In this document: piece after piece, positions 1 through 10,389 of the stretch | How the letters are laid out: each line of letters opens with the position of its first letter | How positions within the stretch are numbered: the stretch's first letter is position 1 | From: Arsenophonus sp052171275 | GTDB lineage: Bacteria; Pseudomonadota; Gammaproteobacteria; Enterobacterales; Enterobacteriaceae | Length of the DNA stretch: 64,000 nucleotides | Assembly (NCBI GenBank): GCA_052171275.1 | Contig: CM125795.1 | Span: 1,922,001-1,986,000 of the forward strand | Direction: 5' to 3' | The notes under the pieces: model-generated | Seen by the model: the letters and a program-made list of their open reading frames with translations, nothing else | Database searches by the model: none | What the model was told of the DNA's origin: nothing | Program-made: the position numbers and the translations under genes

Positions 1-889
1 TATTGATTTTAATATAAGTTAAATATTATTAATTGTAGTATTAAATTAAATATATCATTTATTATAAGTAATATCAATAAAATTGATTAAGAATTTAATT
101 TTAATTTAATACATATTACTGATAATTTAAAATATTTCTTTAAGTTCTATATAATAGATATTATCACTAATTTAAAATAAAAACTTTATTATTATAAAAG
201 TTATATTAAAATATCTTTATATCTAGTTTTTTTTAATCTTTTTCAAAAAAATCATGATATTACTTTTAATTTTAAATTAAAAACTTTTTATATAAAAATT
301 ATTTTGTTAACAATAAATAGTTATTTATAATAATATTTATTATATTTTTCTGATAAAAATCAAAAGTTATTTATAGTATAATTAATAAAAAATAAAACAT
401 TATTAATCAATTAATTTACTTTATATAATTGAAATATATTCAATAAAATAAAAATTAATTACTTTCTGATATCACCAATATTAATTAATATTATAATTCC
501 AATTTTAAAAAAATATTAATTTCAGTAAACTAGATTAAATTTAAAATTTAAAATCTTCATAATATGATATCAATAACTATATTAATAGTAATATATTAAT
601 AAACATAATCAAAAAAAATATCTTATATATTAAAGATTTTTTAAAACTAATATAGAAAAACAAATATGGCGATCATAAAATATAAAGATAAATTAAACTA
701 TATAAAACATTTTTATTAAAATTTTATGAATTATAAAGATTGAAGTTTTATTAATTTTATTATTATTTATAATAAATTAAGTGATATTAAATATAAATAA
801 AAAACTATTATTTAATATTTATTAATCTAATTATAGATTATAATCACTATATATAGTAAAATTACTACTTATCTAATATTTTAAGATTA
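1..889. other. AT-rich stretch without recognisable gene
   Basis: No open frame, RNA gene or motif stands out on either strand. By synteny with E. coli this is the side on which rluA and rapA lie, so it may be old gene sequence decayed past recognition; that is inference only. Confidence 0.6.
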
Positions 890-1550
890 TTTTTAAACAA
901 CTTATTTTATTTAAAATAAAACCTAAATATAATTACATATCTATATAATTTTATAAAAAGATAAAAATATATTATTAATAATACATACAGTACACCATTA
1001 CAACTATTGATAACAAATAAACAATCTTAAAATAATATTTTATGATTATTATTAAAATGATCTTAAAAGCAATAAATATACTTATAAGATCTAAAAAAAT
1101 AAAATAAACTAAATTATAATTATGATGCTTAATAAAAGCATAAAAGTAAAAAATTTTTTTATAAAAGAAAATATTAAAAATCTATTAAATGAAGTTTTTG
1201 TATTTCATTGATAACAAAAAAAATTATTTATAAACCTATATAATATGTAATTAACTAAATTTTATATTAAATGAAAATATGTTTATGCTTAATAAGCATA
1301 AATTTTTATCTCTATATAAATAGTATTTGATTATAAAAATAGTACTTCTTAAACTTATCATAATAATATGTTATTTAAATTTTAATATATTATGTATTTA
1401 TTTATTTCATGATAAGATATAAGATTGGATTTATAATAAATTTTATGTTTACGAAGAGATGATAATATATTTTATATTACGTCCATAATTAACATATAAA
1501 AACTTTATATTACTCATCAATAATTTATGAAATATCTATTTATATTTTTA
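890..1550 (+). pseudogene. rluA: Probable rluA relic (23S/tRNA pseudouridine synthase)
   Basis: On the plus strand around 1380-1500 one frame reads, with a stop, like the C-terminal part of RluA: FNILCIYLFHDKI*D followed by KFYVYEE matches the family's LRVHMLALGHPILGD and RFYASPE, with the G of ILGD apparently GGA changed to TGA. The 5' boundary is a guess from the distance that the matched part should lie from the start (219-residue protein). rluA is the gene that follows djlA in E. coli, on the opposite strand, which is the arrangement here. No start codon or long frame remains, so it cannot make the enzyme. The match is short and AT-biased, hence moderate confidence. Confidence 0.4.
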
Positions 1551-1608
1551 ATTAATAAAATATTTTTAATTAATAATAATTTATTTTAATCAATACTTAT
1601 ATTATAGT

Positions 1609-2432
1609 TTATTTAAATTGATGTTCTTTTTTAATTAAATCGTAAGCTGCTTGAATTGATTGTGTTTTTTTTTAGAAATTTCTATTATTTCTTTTGATAA
1701 TCCTTTAGCAACTAATTTATCTGGATGATATTTAGCCATTAATTTAAGATAAGCATGTTTAATTTTAATTTTTTCATCATTAAATTTAACACCTAATATC
1801 TTATAAGCATCATCTAATTTTAGTTCTTGAGTAGTATGAGTATACAAATTTGAATTATAATAATATTTATTATTATAGTTAAACTCTTGATTACTATTAA
1901 TCATATCCAAAAATTTCTTAAATTTTAAAAGTGGAATATCTAGTTCTTCTGCAATTATAAATAGCACTTTTTGTTCATCTGGATGTAAATTATTATCAGA
2001 AAAAGCAGCTTGTATTTGAATTTCTATAAATGTCTGAATAAGATCAAATCGATAAAAATAAGTTCGACGTAATTTTTTTATCGTTTCTCTTAATAAAAAA
2101 TCTCTTTCTTTACCTTTTTTAAAAGCATTTTTAGCTAAAATCCTATCATTACCGTACAAACGCATTCTATCCATCAAATCTGTTGCTAATTTAATATCAA
2201 CTTCAGTAATCTTACCTTTTGCTTTAGTTAAATGACCTAAAATCTGAAATGTACTAATAAAAAAAAATGCATGTTTATTTAATCTTAGATCATCACTTAT
2301 TTTTTCTAATTTTTTAGACTCAAGTGCTTTATCATATATATAACCAATAATAAAACCGATTATAATACCAAAGATATGAGTACCAGACATAATCCCAAAT
2401 ATAACACCAATTATTTTTCCGAAATATTGCAT
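1609..2432 (-). CDS. djlA: DjlA, membrane-anchored DnaJ-like co-chaperone, frame lesion near the 3' end
   Basis: DjlA is an inner-membrane J-protein that stimulates DnaK. The start MQYFGKIIGVIFG matches the family, followed by a Gly-rich single membrane segment (about residues 5-32), a TerB-like central domain, and a C-terminal J domain with the HPD motif (YHPDKLVAKG). The uninterrupted frame stops at 1635 after ISKKKHNQFKQLTI. If one A is added to the A9 run (1665-1673) the reading becomes ISKKKTQSIQAAYDLIKKE and ends at 1609, which aligns residue for residue with the E. coli tail. So the gene has lost one A near its end. The HPD is upstream of the lesion and intact. It is divergent from lptD, as in E. 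coli. Slippage at the A run could yield some full-length protein. Confidence 0.9.
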
Positions 2433-2612
2433 AAATTTATTAATTCCAAAATGTCATGAGTATAGTTTTGCATTATCATGCTATTCATTCTATTCTATCT
2501 TTAATAACTTTAATATAGATTAATAGTATTATATATACAATAATTGTTAAATTAGTTAATTTATTTAACCTTTATATACGCAATAATATTAATAAAGGAA
2601 CTACATAAAAGA

Positions 2613-4964
2613 ATGAAAAAAAATTTTTTTTTAACACTGCTTGTTACTATGTTTTATATAACTATTCATACTAAAAAAGCGTATTCTAATTTAACAGAGC
2701 AAGAACAATGTATACTATTAACACCGATGTATATTAAACCGATTATTAAAGCTAATCAAAATAATACATCTATCTATATCACCTCAAAAAATATGGTTAG
2801 TGAATATCCTTATTTCATGAAGTATAGTGGTAATGTAAATATTCAATACGGCAATCAAATTATTACAGCTAATGAGGTTGAATTAATCCAAAAAAAGATT
2901 AGAAATAAAAAATCATTACGTACAATAATAGCAACCGGAAATATACATTATAGTGATCAAAAAATAAGCTTAAATGGTCAAAAAGCATGGTTAAATCTAA
3001 ATAATAAAGATGCTGATATAGAAAAAGCTAACTATTTTATATTTGGACGCCATGGTCGCGGTTATGCGAATAAAATAAAATTACGAGATAAAAATCGCTA
3101 TACTATTTTAGAAAAAGGCATGTTTACTACTTGCCATACAAATAATAATATTTGGAGCATTGTTGGCTCAGAAGTTATTTTAGATCATGAAAAAGAAGTT
3201 AGTAAAATATGGAATGCTCAATTTCGTATTGCTAATATACCAATTTTTTATAGTCCTTATTTAGAATTACCAATTGGAAATAAGCGTCGCTCCGGTTTAC
3301 TATTACCTAATGTTAATTACTCTAAAATTTCAGGATTAAACTTTGAATTACCTTTTTACTGGAATATTGCTCATAATTACGACTTAACTATTACGCCTCA
3401 ATTTATAAGTTCTCATGGCTTAAAAATAAGTAATGAATTTCGTTATATTACTATCACTGGAGATGGTATCGTTGTTATTGATTGGCTAAAACATGACCAA
3501 AATCATTTTAAAGATAAAAATAGCGGAAAGCATCTAATTCGTGGTAGCAATGATAGATGGCTTTTATATTGGGATCATTCTAGTATTCTTAATAAAGTAT
3601 TTCGTTTTAATATTAATTATAAAAAAGTAAGTGATTCAGAATATTTTACTGATTTTACTTCTAAATATGGTAATAGTACTGACGAATATACTATACAAAA
3701 ATTTAGTATAGGATATACAAAACATAACTGGAATTTAACATTAACAGATAAACAATTTCAAGTTTTTTTTAATTCATCCAATACCGAAGTTTATAAAACT
3801 AAACCACAATTAGATATTAATTTTTATAAGAATAATATTGGACCATTTGATTTTAAAACTTATGCACAAATATCACGTATTACTAGTACTGGAAATAATA
3901 ATCCTAATGTTATACGGTTACACATCCAACCAGAACTAAATATGCAATTATCTAATAATTTAGCAAACATGATTAATACATTAAAACTAATGGCAACTTA
4001 TTATAATCATAATATTACAATAAATACATCTAATAAAAAAATAAAAAAACAAGTTATTCGTATTTTACCATTATTAAGCTCTAATATAAAATTCCATTTT
4101 AAAAATAATTTGTTGGCAAATAGTAATTTTATACAAATACTTGAACCTTGGGTTCAATATCTTTATATACCTTACAGTAATCAAAATAACATTAATAATT
4201 ATGACTCATCATTATTGAAAGTTGATTATAATGGCTTATTCCGTGAATATATCTATAGCGGAATAGATCGTATTGCTTCTTCTAATCGATTGTCTATCGG
4301 TATTGCTACGCGCATTTATGATAAAACATTAATTGAACGCTTTAATTTTTCTATCGGACAAATATATTACTTTAAGTATCCAAGAACTAGTAACTCTGAT
4401 TTACCTATTAAAAATCAAAGTGATACTGGAATATTATTGTGTTCTGGTGAGACTTACTTAAGACTAACGGATAAATTAGGATTGCGTGGTAAACTACAAT
4501 ATGACAAACGTTTTACTTATAGAACTATTGGTAATTTAGCAACAGAATATCGTTTTGATTCTGATAGATTTTTTCAGTTAAACTATCGTTTTGTTCATCT
4601 TCCTTATATTAAAGAATCTATTAAAAATTCTGTAAATATTCAAAAAGAAATTTCACAAATAGGGACAATAGTAAATTGGCCATTAGGTAACAATTGGAAA
4701 TTCATTGGTTCATATTATCATGATATGAAAAAAAAACAACCTGTAAGTAGACTAATTGGTTTACAGTATAGAACTTGTTGTTGGTCTATTAATATATCCT
4801 ATGAGCGTAAAATTATAGGTTGGCAACAATTAAAATTTATTAGTGATTATGATAACAAATTATCAATTAATATGGAACTAAAAGGTTTAAATAATCACCA
4901 CAACTTCGAAAGTAAAAATATAATTACTAATAATATTTTACCATATCATCAAAGAACTTTATAA
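2613..4964 (+). CDS. lptD: LptD, outer-membrane LPS assembly protein
   Basis: LptD is the beta-barrel that, with lipoprotein LptE, inserts LPS into the outer leaflet. A signal peptide (residues 1-25) precedes an N-terminal jellyroll and a long C-terminal barrel rich in alternating aromatic and polar residues. 783 residues is the family's usual length (E. coli 784). The four cysteines of the essential disulfides are all present: one just after the signal peptide (EQEQCILL), one in GMFTTCHTNNNIWSI, and the adjacent pair in LQYRTCCWS. The block IPIFYSPYLELPIGNKRRSG is strongly conserved. It heads lptD-surA-pdxA-rsmA. The start lies in an A8/T9 homopolymer region. Retention implies that the organism still makes LPS and an outer membrane. 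Confidence 0.97.
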   Translation: MKKNFFLTLLVTMFYITIHTKKAYSNLTEQEQCILLTPMYIKPIIKANQNNTSIYITSKNMVSEYPYFMKYSGNVNIQYGNQIITANEVELIQKKIRNKKSLRTIIATGNIHYSDQKISLNGQKAWLNLNNKDADIEKANYFIFGRHGRGYANKIKLRDKNRYTILEKGMFTTCHTNNNIWSIVGSEVILDHEKEVSKIWNAQFRIANIPIFYSPYLELPIGNKRRSGLLLPNVNYSKISGLNFELPFYWNIAHNYDLTITPQFISSHGLKISNEFRYITITGDGIVVIDWLKHDQNHFKDKNSGKHLIRGSNDRWLLYWDHSSILNKVFRFNINYKKVSDSEYFTDFTSKYGNSTDEYTIQKFSIGYTKHNWNLTLTDKQFQVFFNSSNTEVYKTKPQLDINFYKNNIGPFDFKTYAQISRITSTGNNNPNVIRLHIQPELNMQLSNNLANMINTLKLMATYYNHNITINTSNKKIKKQVIRILPLLSSNIKFHFKNNLLANSNFIQILEPWVQYLYIPYSNQNNINNYDSSLLKVDYNGLFREYIYSGIDRIASSNRLSIGIATRIYDKTLIERFNFSIGQIYYFKYPRTSNSDLPIKNQSDTGILLCSGETYLRLTDKLGLRGKLQYDKRFTYRTIGNLATEYRFDSDRFFQLNYRFVHLPYIKESIKNSVNIQKEISQIGTIVNWPLGNNWKFIGSYYHDMKKKQPVSRLIGLQYRTCCWSINISYERKIIGWQQLKFISDYDNKLSINMELKGLNNHHNFESKNIITNNILPYHQRTL

Positions 4965-5045
4965 AATTGATATTTTTATCTGTTGAAAACAAAATATAAA
5001 ATAGAATCAAATCGTAATATTATAATTAAAGAAAATGAGAATTTT

Positions 5046-6341
5046 ATGAATTATTGGAGAAAGAAGATTATTGGGTTTTTCTTTATAATCCATAGTACTA
5101 CAACATTAGCTGAATCAGAACAACTTGATAAAATAATTGCTATCGTTAACGATGATATTATACTACACAGTAGTATAGAAAATTTGATAAATATAGCAAA
5201 AATAAGAAACAAAAATATAAAAAAACAAATTATAAATGAAAGTACATTACGTTCTCAAATATTAGAACGATTAATTACAGATAAAATTATACTTCAAATA
5301 GCTGAAAAAATACAGATCGAAATTCCAGATCAAACAATAGATCTTAATATAACTAATATTGCTAAACAAAATGGATTAACGTTTAACCAATTACAAAAAC
5401 AATTGTCAATGATTGGTATCAATTTTAAAAATTATCGTGACGATATTCATAGAGAAATTATTATTTCAGAAGTAATTAACAATGAAGTTCGTAGACAAAT
5501 TATAATTTTACCACAAGAAGTTGATTCATTAGTTACTCAACTTAATTCAGAAATTAAGAAAGATAGTAATATTAACTTAAGCCATATTATGATTCCATTA
5601 TCAAAAAATCCAACTAATAAAGAGAATAAATCAGCAATAGATGAAATAAAAAAAATTTTTTTAAAATTAAATCAAGGTGCTGATTTTACTAAACTTTCTA
5701 TTACTTATTCTATCAATAAAAATACTTTAAAGAATAGAAAAATAAGTTGGAGTAAAATTGAAGAATTGCCAAATATCTTTGCTAAACCTATTCAATATGC
5801 AAAAAAAGGTGATATCATAGGGCCTATACGCTCTAACATTGGATTCCATATTTTAAAAATTAATGATATACAAAATACTAATATTCCTATTCCAATTTTT
5901 GTTATTGAGGTTAAAGCACGCCATATCCTTATTAAATTATCACCAATCATAAATAATAAAGAAGCAAATAAAAAAATAAAACAAATCGCTAAACAAATTG
6001 AAATAGGTGAAATGACCTTTAGCGATGCGGCAAAAAAATATTCACAAGATCCTGGTTCTGCATTTAGTGGTGGTAAACTTGATTGGAATATACCTAATTT
6101 TTATGATCCAGCATTTCGTGATGGCTTAATGACTTTAAGTAAAGGTGAAGTAAGTAAACCAATCCGTTCTTCTCTTGGTTGGCATCTTATTAAGCTTGAA
6201 GATATTCGGCAAGTTGATAAAACTGATGTAGTATACAAAGATCGAGCATATCGTATATTATACGATCGTAAATTTAAGGAAGAAGCACGAATTTGGTTAC
6301 AAAAACAACGCGCATTTGCTTATGTAAAAATTTTTAATTAA
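5046..6341 (+). CDS. surA: SurA, periplasmic peptidyl-prolyl isomerase/chaperone
   Basis: SurA escorts outer-membrane proteins, LptD among them, across the periplasm. I start at the ATG at 5046 rather than the upstream in-frame TTG at 4983: it gives a proper signal peptide (MNYWRKKIIGFFFIIHSTTT then LAESEQ) and 431 residues against 428 in E. coli. The N-terminal chaperone domain is followed by two parvulin domains, first about residues 170-275 (INLSHIMIPL), second about 285-390 (VKARHILIKL ... GGKLDWNI ... GWHLIKLED). It sits 81 nt after lptD at this start. Nothing is missing. Confidence 0.96.
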   Translation: MNYWRKKIIGFFFIIHSTTTLAESEQLDKIIAIVNDDIILHSSIENLINIAKIRNKNIKKQIINESTLRSQILERLITDKIILQIAEKIQIEIPDQTIDLNITNIAKQNGLTFNQLQKQLSMIGINFKNYRDDIHREIIISEVINNEVRRQIIILPQEVDSLVTQLNSEIKKDSNINLSHIMIPLSKNPTNKENKSAIDEIKKIFLKLNQGADFTKLSITYSINKNTLKNRKISWSKIEELPNIFAKPIQYAKKGDIIGPIRSNIGFHILKINDIQNTNIPIPIFVIEVKARHILIKLSPIINNKEANKKIKQIAKQIEIGEMTFSDAAKKYSQDPGSAFSGGKLDWNIPNFYDPAFRDGLMTLSKGEVSKPIRSSLGWHLIKLEDIRQVDKTDVVYKDRAYRILYDRKFKEEARIWLQKQRAFAYVKIFN

Positions 6342-6360
6342 GGTAATTTATAATATCTTT

Positions 6361-7356
6361 ATGGAAGAAATAATTAAAACTATTGTTATTACCTCTGGTG
6401 AACCAGCTGGAATAGGTCCTGATCTACTGATACAAGTTGCTCAACAAAAATGGCCTGTTAGATTAGTTGCTTGTGTGGATCCAAATCTCTTGATAATTAG
6501 AGCTAATCAACTTAACTTAAAATTAAAATTAAATATTTATTCATCTGAGTTAAAAAATAGTAACCAAACTGCTAAATCATTATTAGTTTTGCCTATAAGA
6601 TTACCGATATCAGCAAAAGCAGGTGAATTAAACAAACAAAATAGTTCTTATGTGATAGAAACACTTAGTCGAGCATGTGATGGTTGCATGAATAACGAAT
6701 TTTTAGCATTAGTCACAGGTCCTGTACATAAAGGAATCATCAATGACGCAGGTATTCCATTTAGTGGACATACTGAATTTTTTGCAAAAAGAACTAAAAC
6801 AAAAAAAGTCGTAATGATGTTAGCTGCAGAAAGATTACGTGTTGCACTTGTAACAACGCATTTACCACTAAAAAAAGTCCCATATGCAATTACTTTTAAA
6901 AGTTTAGAGAAAGTTATTTATATTTTAAATGATGAATTAAAAAATAAATTTGGCATTAAAAAACCAACTATTTATGTTTGTGGATTAAATCCTCATGCTG
7001 GTGAAGGAGGATATATTGGATCTGAAGAAATTGATACTATTATTCCAGTTATAAAAAAATTGAGTAATGAAGGATTACGACTTTATGGGCCATTTCCAAT
7101 CGATACTATATTTCAACAAAAATATATAAAACAAGCTGATGTAATTTTAGCTATGTATCATGATCAAGGATTACCTATATTAAAACACCAAAATTTTGGA
7201 TATGGAGTAAATATTACACTAGGGTTACCATTTATTCGTACATCTGTTGATCATGGTACAGCGATTGAACTTGCAGGAAGCGGTAAAGCAAATGTAAATA
7301 GCTTTATAACTGCTTTAAAATTAGCTATTAAGCTGATAGAAAATAATAATGAATAA
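6361..7356 (+). CDS. pdxA: PdxA, 4-phosphohydroxy-L-threonine dehydrogenase (vitamin B6)
   Basis: PdxA oxidises 4-phosphohydroxythreonine in the DXP-dependent route to pyridoxal phosphate. At 331 residues it matches E. coli (329). Conserved blocks in order: TSGEPAGIGPDLLIQ at the N-terminus, TGPVHKGIINDAGIPFSGHT, GLNPHAGEGG, MYHDQGLPILK, GLPFIRTSVDHGTA. The histidines of HTEFF, PHAG and YHDQ that bind the divalent metal are present. It lies 19 nt after surA and overlaps rsmA by 8 nt, so translation of the two is probably coupled. It is one of four vitamin-pathway genes kept in the window. Confidence 0.97.
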   Translation: MEEIIKTIVITSGEPAGIGPDLLIQVAQQKWPVRLVACVDPNLLIIRANQLNLKLKLNIYSSELKNSNQTAKSLLVLPIRLPISAKAGELNKQNSSYVIETLSRACDGCMNNEFLALVTGPVHKGIINDAGIPFSGHTEFFAKRTKTKKVVMMLAAERLRVALVTTHLPLKKVPYAITFKSLEKVIYILNDELKNKFGIKKPTIYVCGLNPHAGEGGYIGSEEIDTIIPVIKKLSNEGLRLYGPFPIDTIFQQKYIKQADVILAMYHDQGLPILKHQNFGYGVNITLGLPFIRTSVDHGTAIELAGSGKANVNSFITALKLAIKLIENNNE

Positions 7357-8161
7357 ACGAATATATCAGGGACATTTTGCCCGTAAACGCTTTGGACAAA
7401 ATTTTTTAATTAATCAATTTATTATTAATAATATAGTTAGTGCTTTTAATCCAAAACCTAATCAAGCTATCGTTGAAATTGGTCCTGGTTTAGGTGCTTT
7501 AACATTAATTATCAGTAAATATACAGATAATATGACTCTAGTAGAGTTAGATCGTGACCTTGCTGTACGTTTATTAGCACATCCTAAACTTAGTAATAAA
7601 ATAACAATTTTACAAAATAATGCAATGACAATCGATTTTACAAAAATATATGAAAAAATGGGTCAACGTCTTAGAATATTAGGTAATCTTCCTTATAATA
7701 TTGCAACATCTTTAATATTCTATTTATTTACTTATATTAATATTATTGATGATATGAACTTTATGTTACAAAAAGAAATTGTTAATCGTCTGATAGCAAA
7801 ACCAAATACAAAAGCATATGGCCGACTTAGTATTATGACACAATATTATTGTAATATAATTCCTATTTTAACAGTACCATCATCAGCTTTTATACCAGTG
7901 CCAAAAGTAGATTCAGTTGTAGTACGGTTAGTTCCTCATCAATATAATCCTTATCCTATTTGTGATGTCAGCTTATTAAGCCTCATTACCACACAAGCAT
8001 TTAATCAACGACGTAAAATTGTTAAGAATAGTTTAAATAATTTATTTAGTATTAATAATTTTGAACAATTAAATATTGATCCAAACTGGCGTGCAGAAAA
8101 TGTTTCAATAGAAAATTATTGTAAATTAGCTAATAAATTAGCTTATCTCACAATATTTTAA
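7349..8161 (+). CDS. rsmA: RsmA (KsgA), 16S rRNA m6,6A1518/A1519 dimethyltransferase
   Basis: This enzyme dimethylates two adenosines in helix 45 of 16S rRNA and acts as a late check in 30S assembly. The SAM-binding Rossmann fold shows FGQNFL near the N-terminus, EIGPGLGALT (motif I) and the catalytic NLPYNIAT (motif IV). 270 residues compares with 273 in E. coli. The ATG lies inside the end of pdxA (ATGAATAA overlap), the ancestral arrangement. Downstream, where apaG and apaH should follow in the same operon, only relics remain. Confidence 0.97.
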   Translation: MNKRIYQGHFARKRFGQNFLINQFIINNIVSAFNPKPNQAIVEIGPGLGALTLIISKYTDNMTLVELDRDLAVRLLAHPKLSNKITILQNNAMTIDFTKIYEKMGQRLRILGNLPYNIATSLIFYLFTYINIIDDMNFMLQKEIVNRLIAKPNTKAYGRLSIMTQYYCNIIPILTVPSSAFIPVPKVDSVVVRLVPHQYNPYPICDVSLLSLITTQAFNQRRKIVKNSLNNLFSINNFEQLNIDPNWRAENVSIENYCKLANKLAYLTIF

Positions 8162-8169
8162 GGTAATAT

Positions 8170-8581
8170 ATTTTAGAAATATTTTATTAAATAAACTTAA
8201 TATCTTATCTTTAAAACCTTAAATTTTTTATATTAAAATAAATATATTAGTAAAATAACTCTAATTTATTTTTACCAAAATCTTCATATTAAAAACATTT
8301 ATTATACTCAATATACATAATAAATTGACATTGTGATAATAAATTAATATAAACTGATAATATATATTAAAGTGGATATGACTATAGTAATTATAGAATG
8401 GATTATAACTATATATTTATATAGATAAATATATAGTTATAATTTATATACATACTAGTGATTCTATTATAAAAAACACTATTAAAAATAAAAAAATATT
8501 ATTAGATAATATCAAATTATAATTATTTCTCTTTAATTTTTTATTATTTTATCTTTTATTATTATTAAAACCATAAACTAA
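8170..8581 (+). pseudogene. apaG: apaG relic
   Basis: Directly after rsmA, two short in-frame matches to ApaG are spaced as expected on the plus strand: IEWIITI at 8393 (family RYWLITN) and YIHTSDSIIKNT at 8445 (family YQYTSGAIIETP). The end, KTIN* at 8581, falls where the family's PTLIH* should. About 15 codons between the two blocks are gone, and an imperfectly ApaG-like segment there has become a 15-bp perfect hairpin (8405-8440). No start codon or open frame survives. ApaG is a small DUF525/ApaG-fold protein of unclear role; its loss is likely neutral. Position and order (rsmA-apaG-apaH) match E. coli, which raises confidence beyond the short matches. Confidence 0.65.
8405..8440. repeat. 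Perfect hairpin inside the apaG relic, 15-bp arms
   Basis: ATAACTATATATTTA (8405-8419), loop TATAGA, complement at 8426-8440. It occupies the place where about 15 codons of apaG have been lost, so the palindrome formed after the gene died. Confidence 0.85.
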
Positions 8582-8593
8582 TTATATTTATCT

Positions 8594-9440
8594 ATATTAT
8601 AATTAGATATTAAGAATTTTTTTTCATAAACTTTTAATTCTCATATATTCAAGTGAATTTAAGTAAAATATTTCATAGGTTAAATCTAATCTAATCTAAT
8701 CTAATCTAATCTAATTGTTATCGATCGTATTTTTATTAAAATTTAATTTTATATGAAAAGATTAAATTTATTTATAAAAATGTATATTTTTTAAAAAAAT
8801 AATCGTTATTCTATCGAATATATATAACAATATTAATTTTAATAACTAAAAAGATAAACTTAAAATTACTTTAAACCACTGATATTGACAAATTAATTAA
8901 TTGAGAAATATTATTTATAATAAAATAAACAATAAAATCATCATAATAAATTTTGTAATTTTATATCAATGAAATATATTAATAATTCAAATATATATTA
9001 AATAAGTAGAGATTATTTTATTACTAATATTTATTCTCTATTCATTAATTATATTTATCGATAAATATAAAATTATTAATTACATAAATTAAACTGAGAG
9101 AATTATACTCTTTACATTTTAGTACTAATATTATAACTCGTATATATTCATAATTTAATTATGAATAATTAAATCTAATAATAAAAATAAATATGAAATA
9201 CATTATTAATTTTAAAAAATTTGTTTTTTTTGATTTATATTTTACAAGTATTTCATTTAAAAATCTGTTATTAATTTAATAATTTAAATTCAATAGAATA
9301 AAATAACAATTTTATAAACTTTATAAGTTTAATGCTTATTTTACTATAAAATACTTCATTAAATAAAAATAATACAATCTATTTTCTATAAAATAGATTT
9401 ATAAAAAATAAATAATAAAATGATTATTTATATTGTATAG
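8594..9440 (+). pseudogene. apaH: apaH relic (diadenosine tetraphosphatase)
   Basis: At 9094-9150 the plus strand reads LRELYSLHFSTNIITRIYS, matching LRGLGRLRFITNAFTRMRF of ApaH nearly residue for residue. About 90 nt further KFVFFDLYFTSISF resembles the WFAIP...YSIAF part. The distance back from the first match to the end of the apaG relic equals the number of codons that should precede it, so there is little net length change despite loss of the frame. The metallophosphatase motifs (GDVHG, GNHD) are not recognisable. A CTAAT tandem array lies in its 5' part. folA converges from the other side as in E. coli. Confidence 0.65.
8686..8715. repeat. Tandem repeat, six perfect copies of CTAAT
   Basis: Six exact 5-bp units from 8686 to 8715, preceded by a partial AAT. 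It falls inside the apaH relic, so it most likely arose by slippage in unselected DNA. Confidence 0.95.
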
Positions 9441-9663
9441 CAAAGTACTATTGATTAATAATCAACAAATTAATTAATTTTATTTTAAATAATAAATATA
9501 TTTTTTTTAAAATATTTTTAATTAAATTATTTTTAATAAAATATATAAATTTAATTTATATATTCGTGCTTTTATATATTTAAAATAATTAAACTTAAAT
9601 TTAAGATAAAATATATATATATTTATCCTTAATTTTTATTTTTATTATCAGTGATTATTAAAA

Positions 9664-10155
9664 TTAAAAAGAACGTTCTAATATCTCAAAACAATAATCA
9701 TAAGAATTCTTCTTATCTGCTTTATGATACTCATTAAATACGGATTTCCATTCGTTAATATTATAAAAAGGAAAATAAGTGTCGCCAATCACTTCCAAAT
9801 CTACATGTGTTAAGTAAAGCCTATTTGATATAGGTAAAAATAATTCATAAATCTTCCTACCACCTATAATCATTATTTCTTCTACTATTCCTGCTGCAAC
9901 TAACGCTTGATCAATTGAATTAACCCAAACAATATTCTCATGATCTTTATCATGATGAGTGTTGCTAATAATAATATTTAAACGTTCAAGTAAAGGTTTA
10001 CCTATAGATTCGTAAGTTATACGCCCCATTATAACTGGCTTATTTAATGTAATACGTTTAAACCAAGCTAAATCAACAGATAATATCCATGGTATACTTT
10101 TTTGAAACCCAATTACTTTATTAGATGATATTGCTGCAATTATACTAATATTCAT
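9664..10155 (-). CDS. folA: FolA, dihydrofolate reductase
   Basis: DHFR reduces dihydrofolate to tetrahydrofolate with NADPH. 163 residues (E. coli 159). Visible: N-terminal ISIIAAISSNKVIG, the active-site acidic residue in LSVDLAWFKR (Asp28, equivalent to E. coli Asp27), LNKPVIMGRITYESIG, the cofactor-loop IMIIGGRKIYE, LYLTHVD, and the C-terminal FEILER. It converges on the apaH relic, as in E. coli, and stands alone. With folB at 38.6 kb it shows that folate metabolism is maintained. The start has no strong Shine-Dalgarno but the alignment supports it. Confidence 0.97.
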   Translation of the reverse strand: MNISIIAAISSNKVIGFQKSIPWILSVDLAWFKRITLNKPVIMGRITYESIGKPLLERLNIIISNTHHDKDHENIVWVNSIDQALVAAGIVEEIMIIGGRKIYELFLPISNRLYLTHVDLEVIGDTYFPFYNINEWKSVFNEYHKADKKNSYDYCFEILERSF

Positions 10156-10389
10156 TATATTACTACTTTATTATAAAATAAAATTGAATGTATTAAAATC
10201 AAAAAATATGATTTCTATTTAATAAATAGAAATTTTATAAAAAAAGTTAAATTATAAATTTATATAAATAGTTCATTTTAAATAAAAACAACATAAATCA
10301 CAATAGGATGATATAATATTAAATATTGTTATAATTAATCAAATAATTTATTTTTCTTTAAAAATAAATTAAATAGACTCATTTATTAT

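Noticed and set aside
8686..8715. CTAAT array as a CRISPR or phase-variation repeat
   Set aside because: No spacers; units contiguous and only 5 bp; sits in a dead gene, so no frame to switch.
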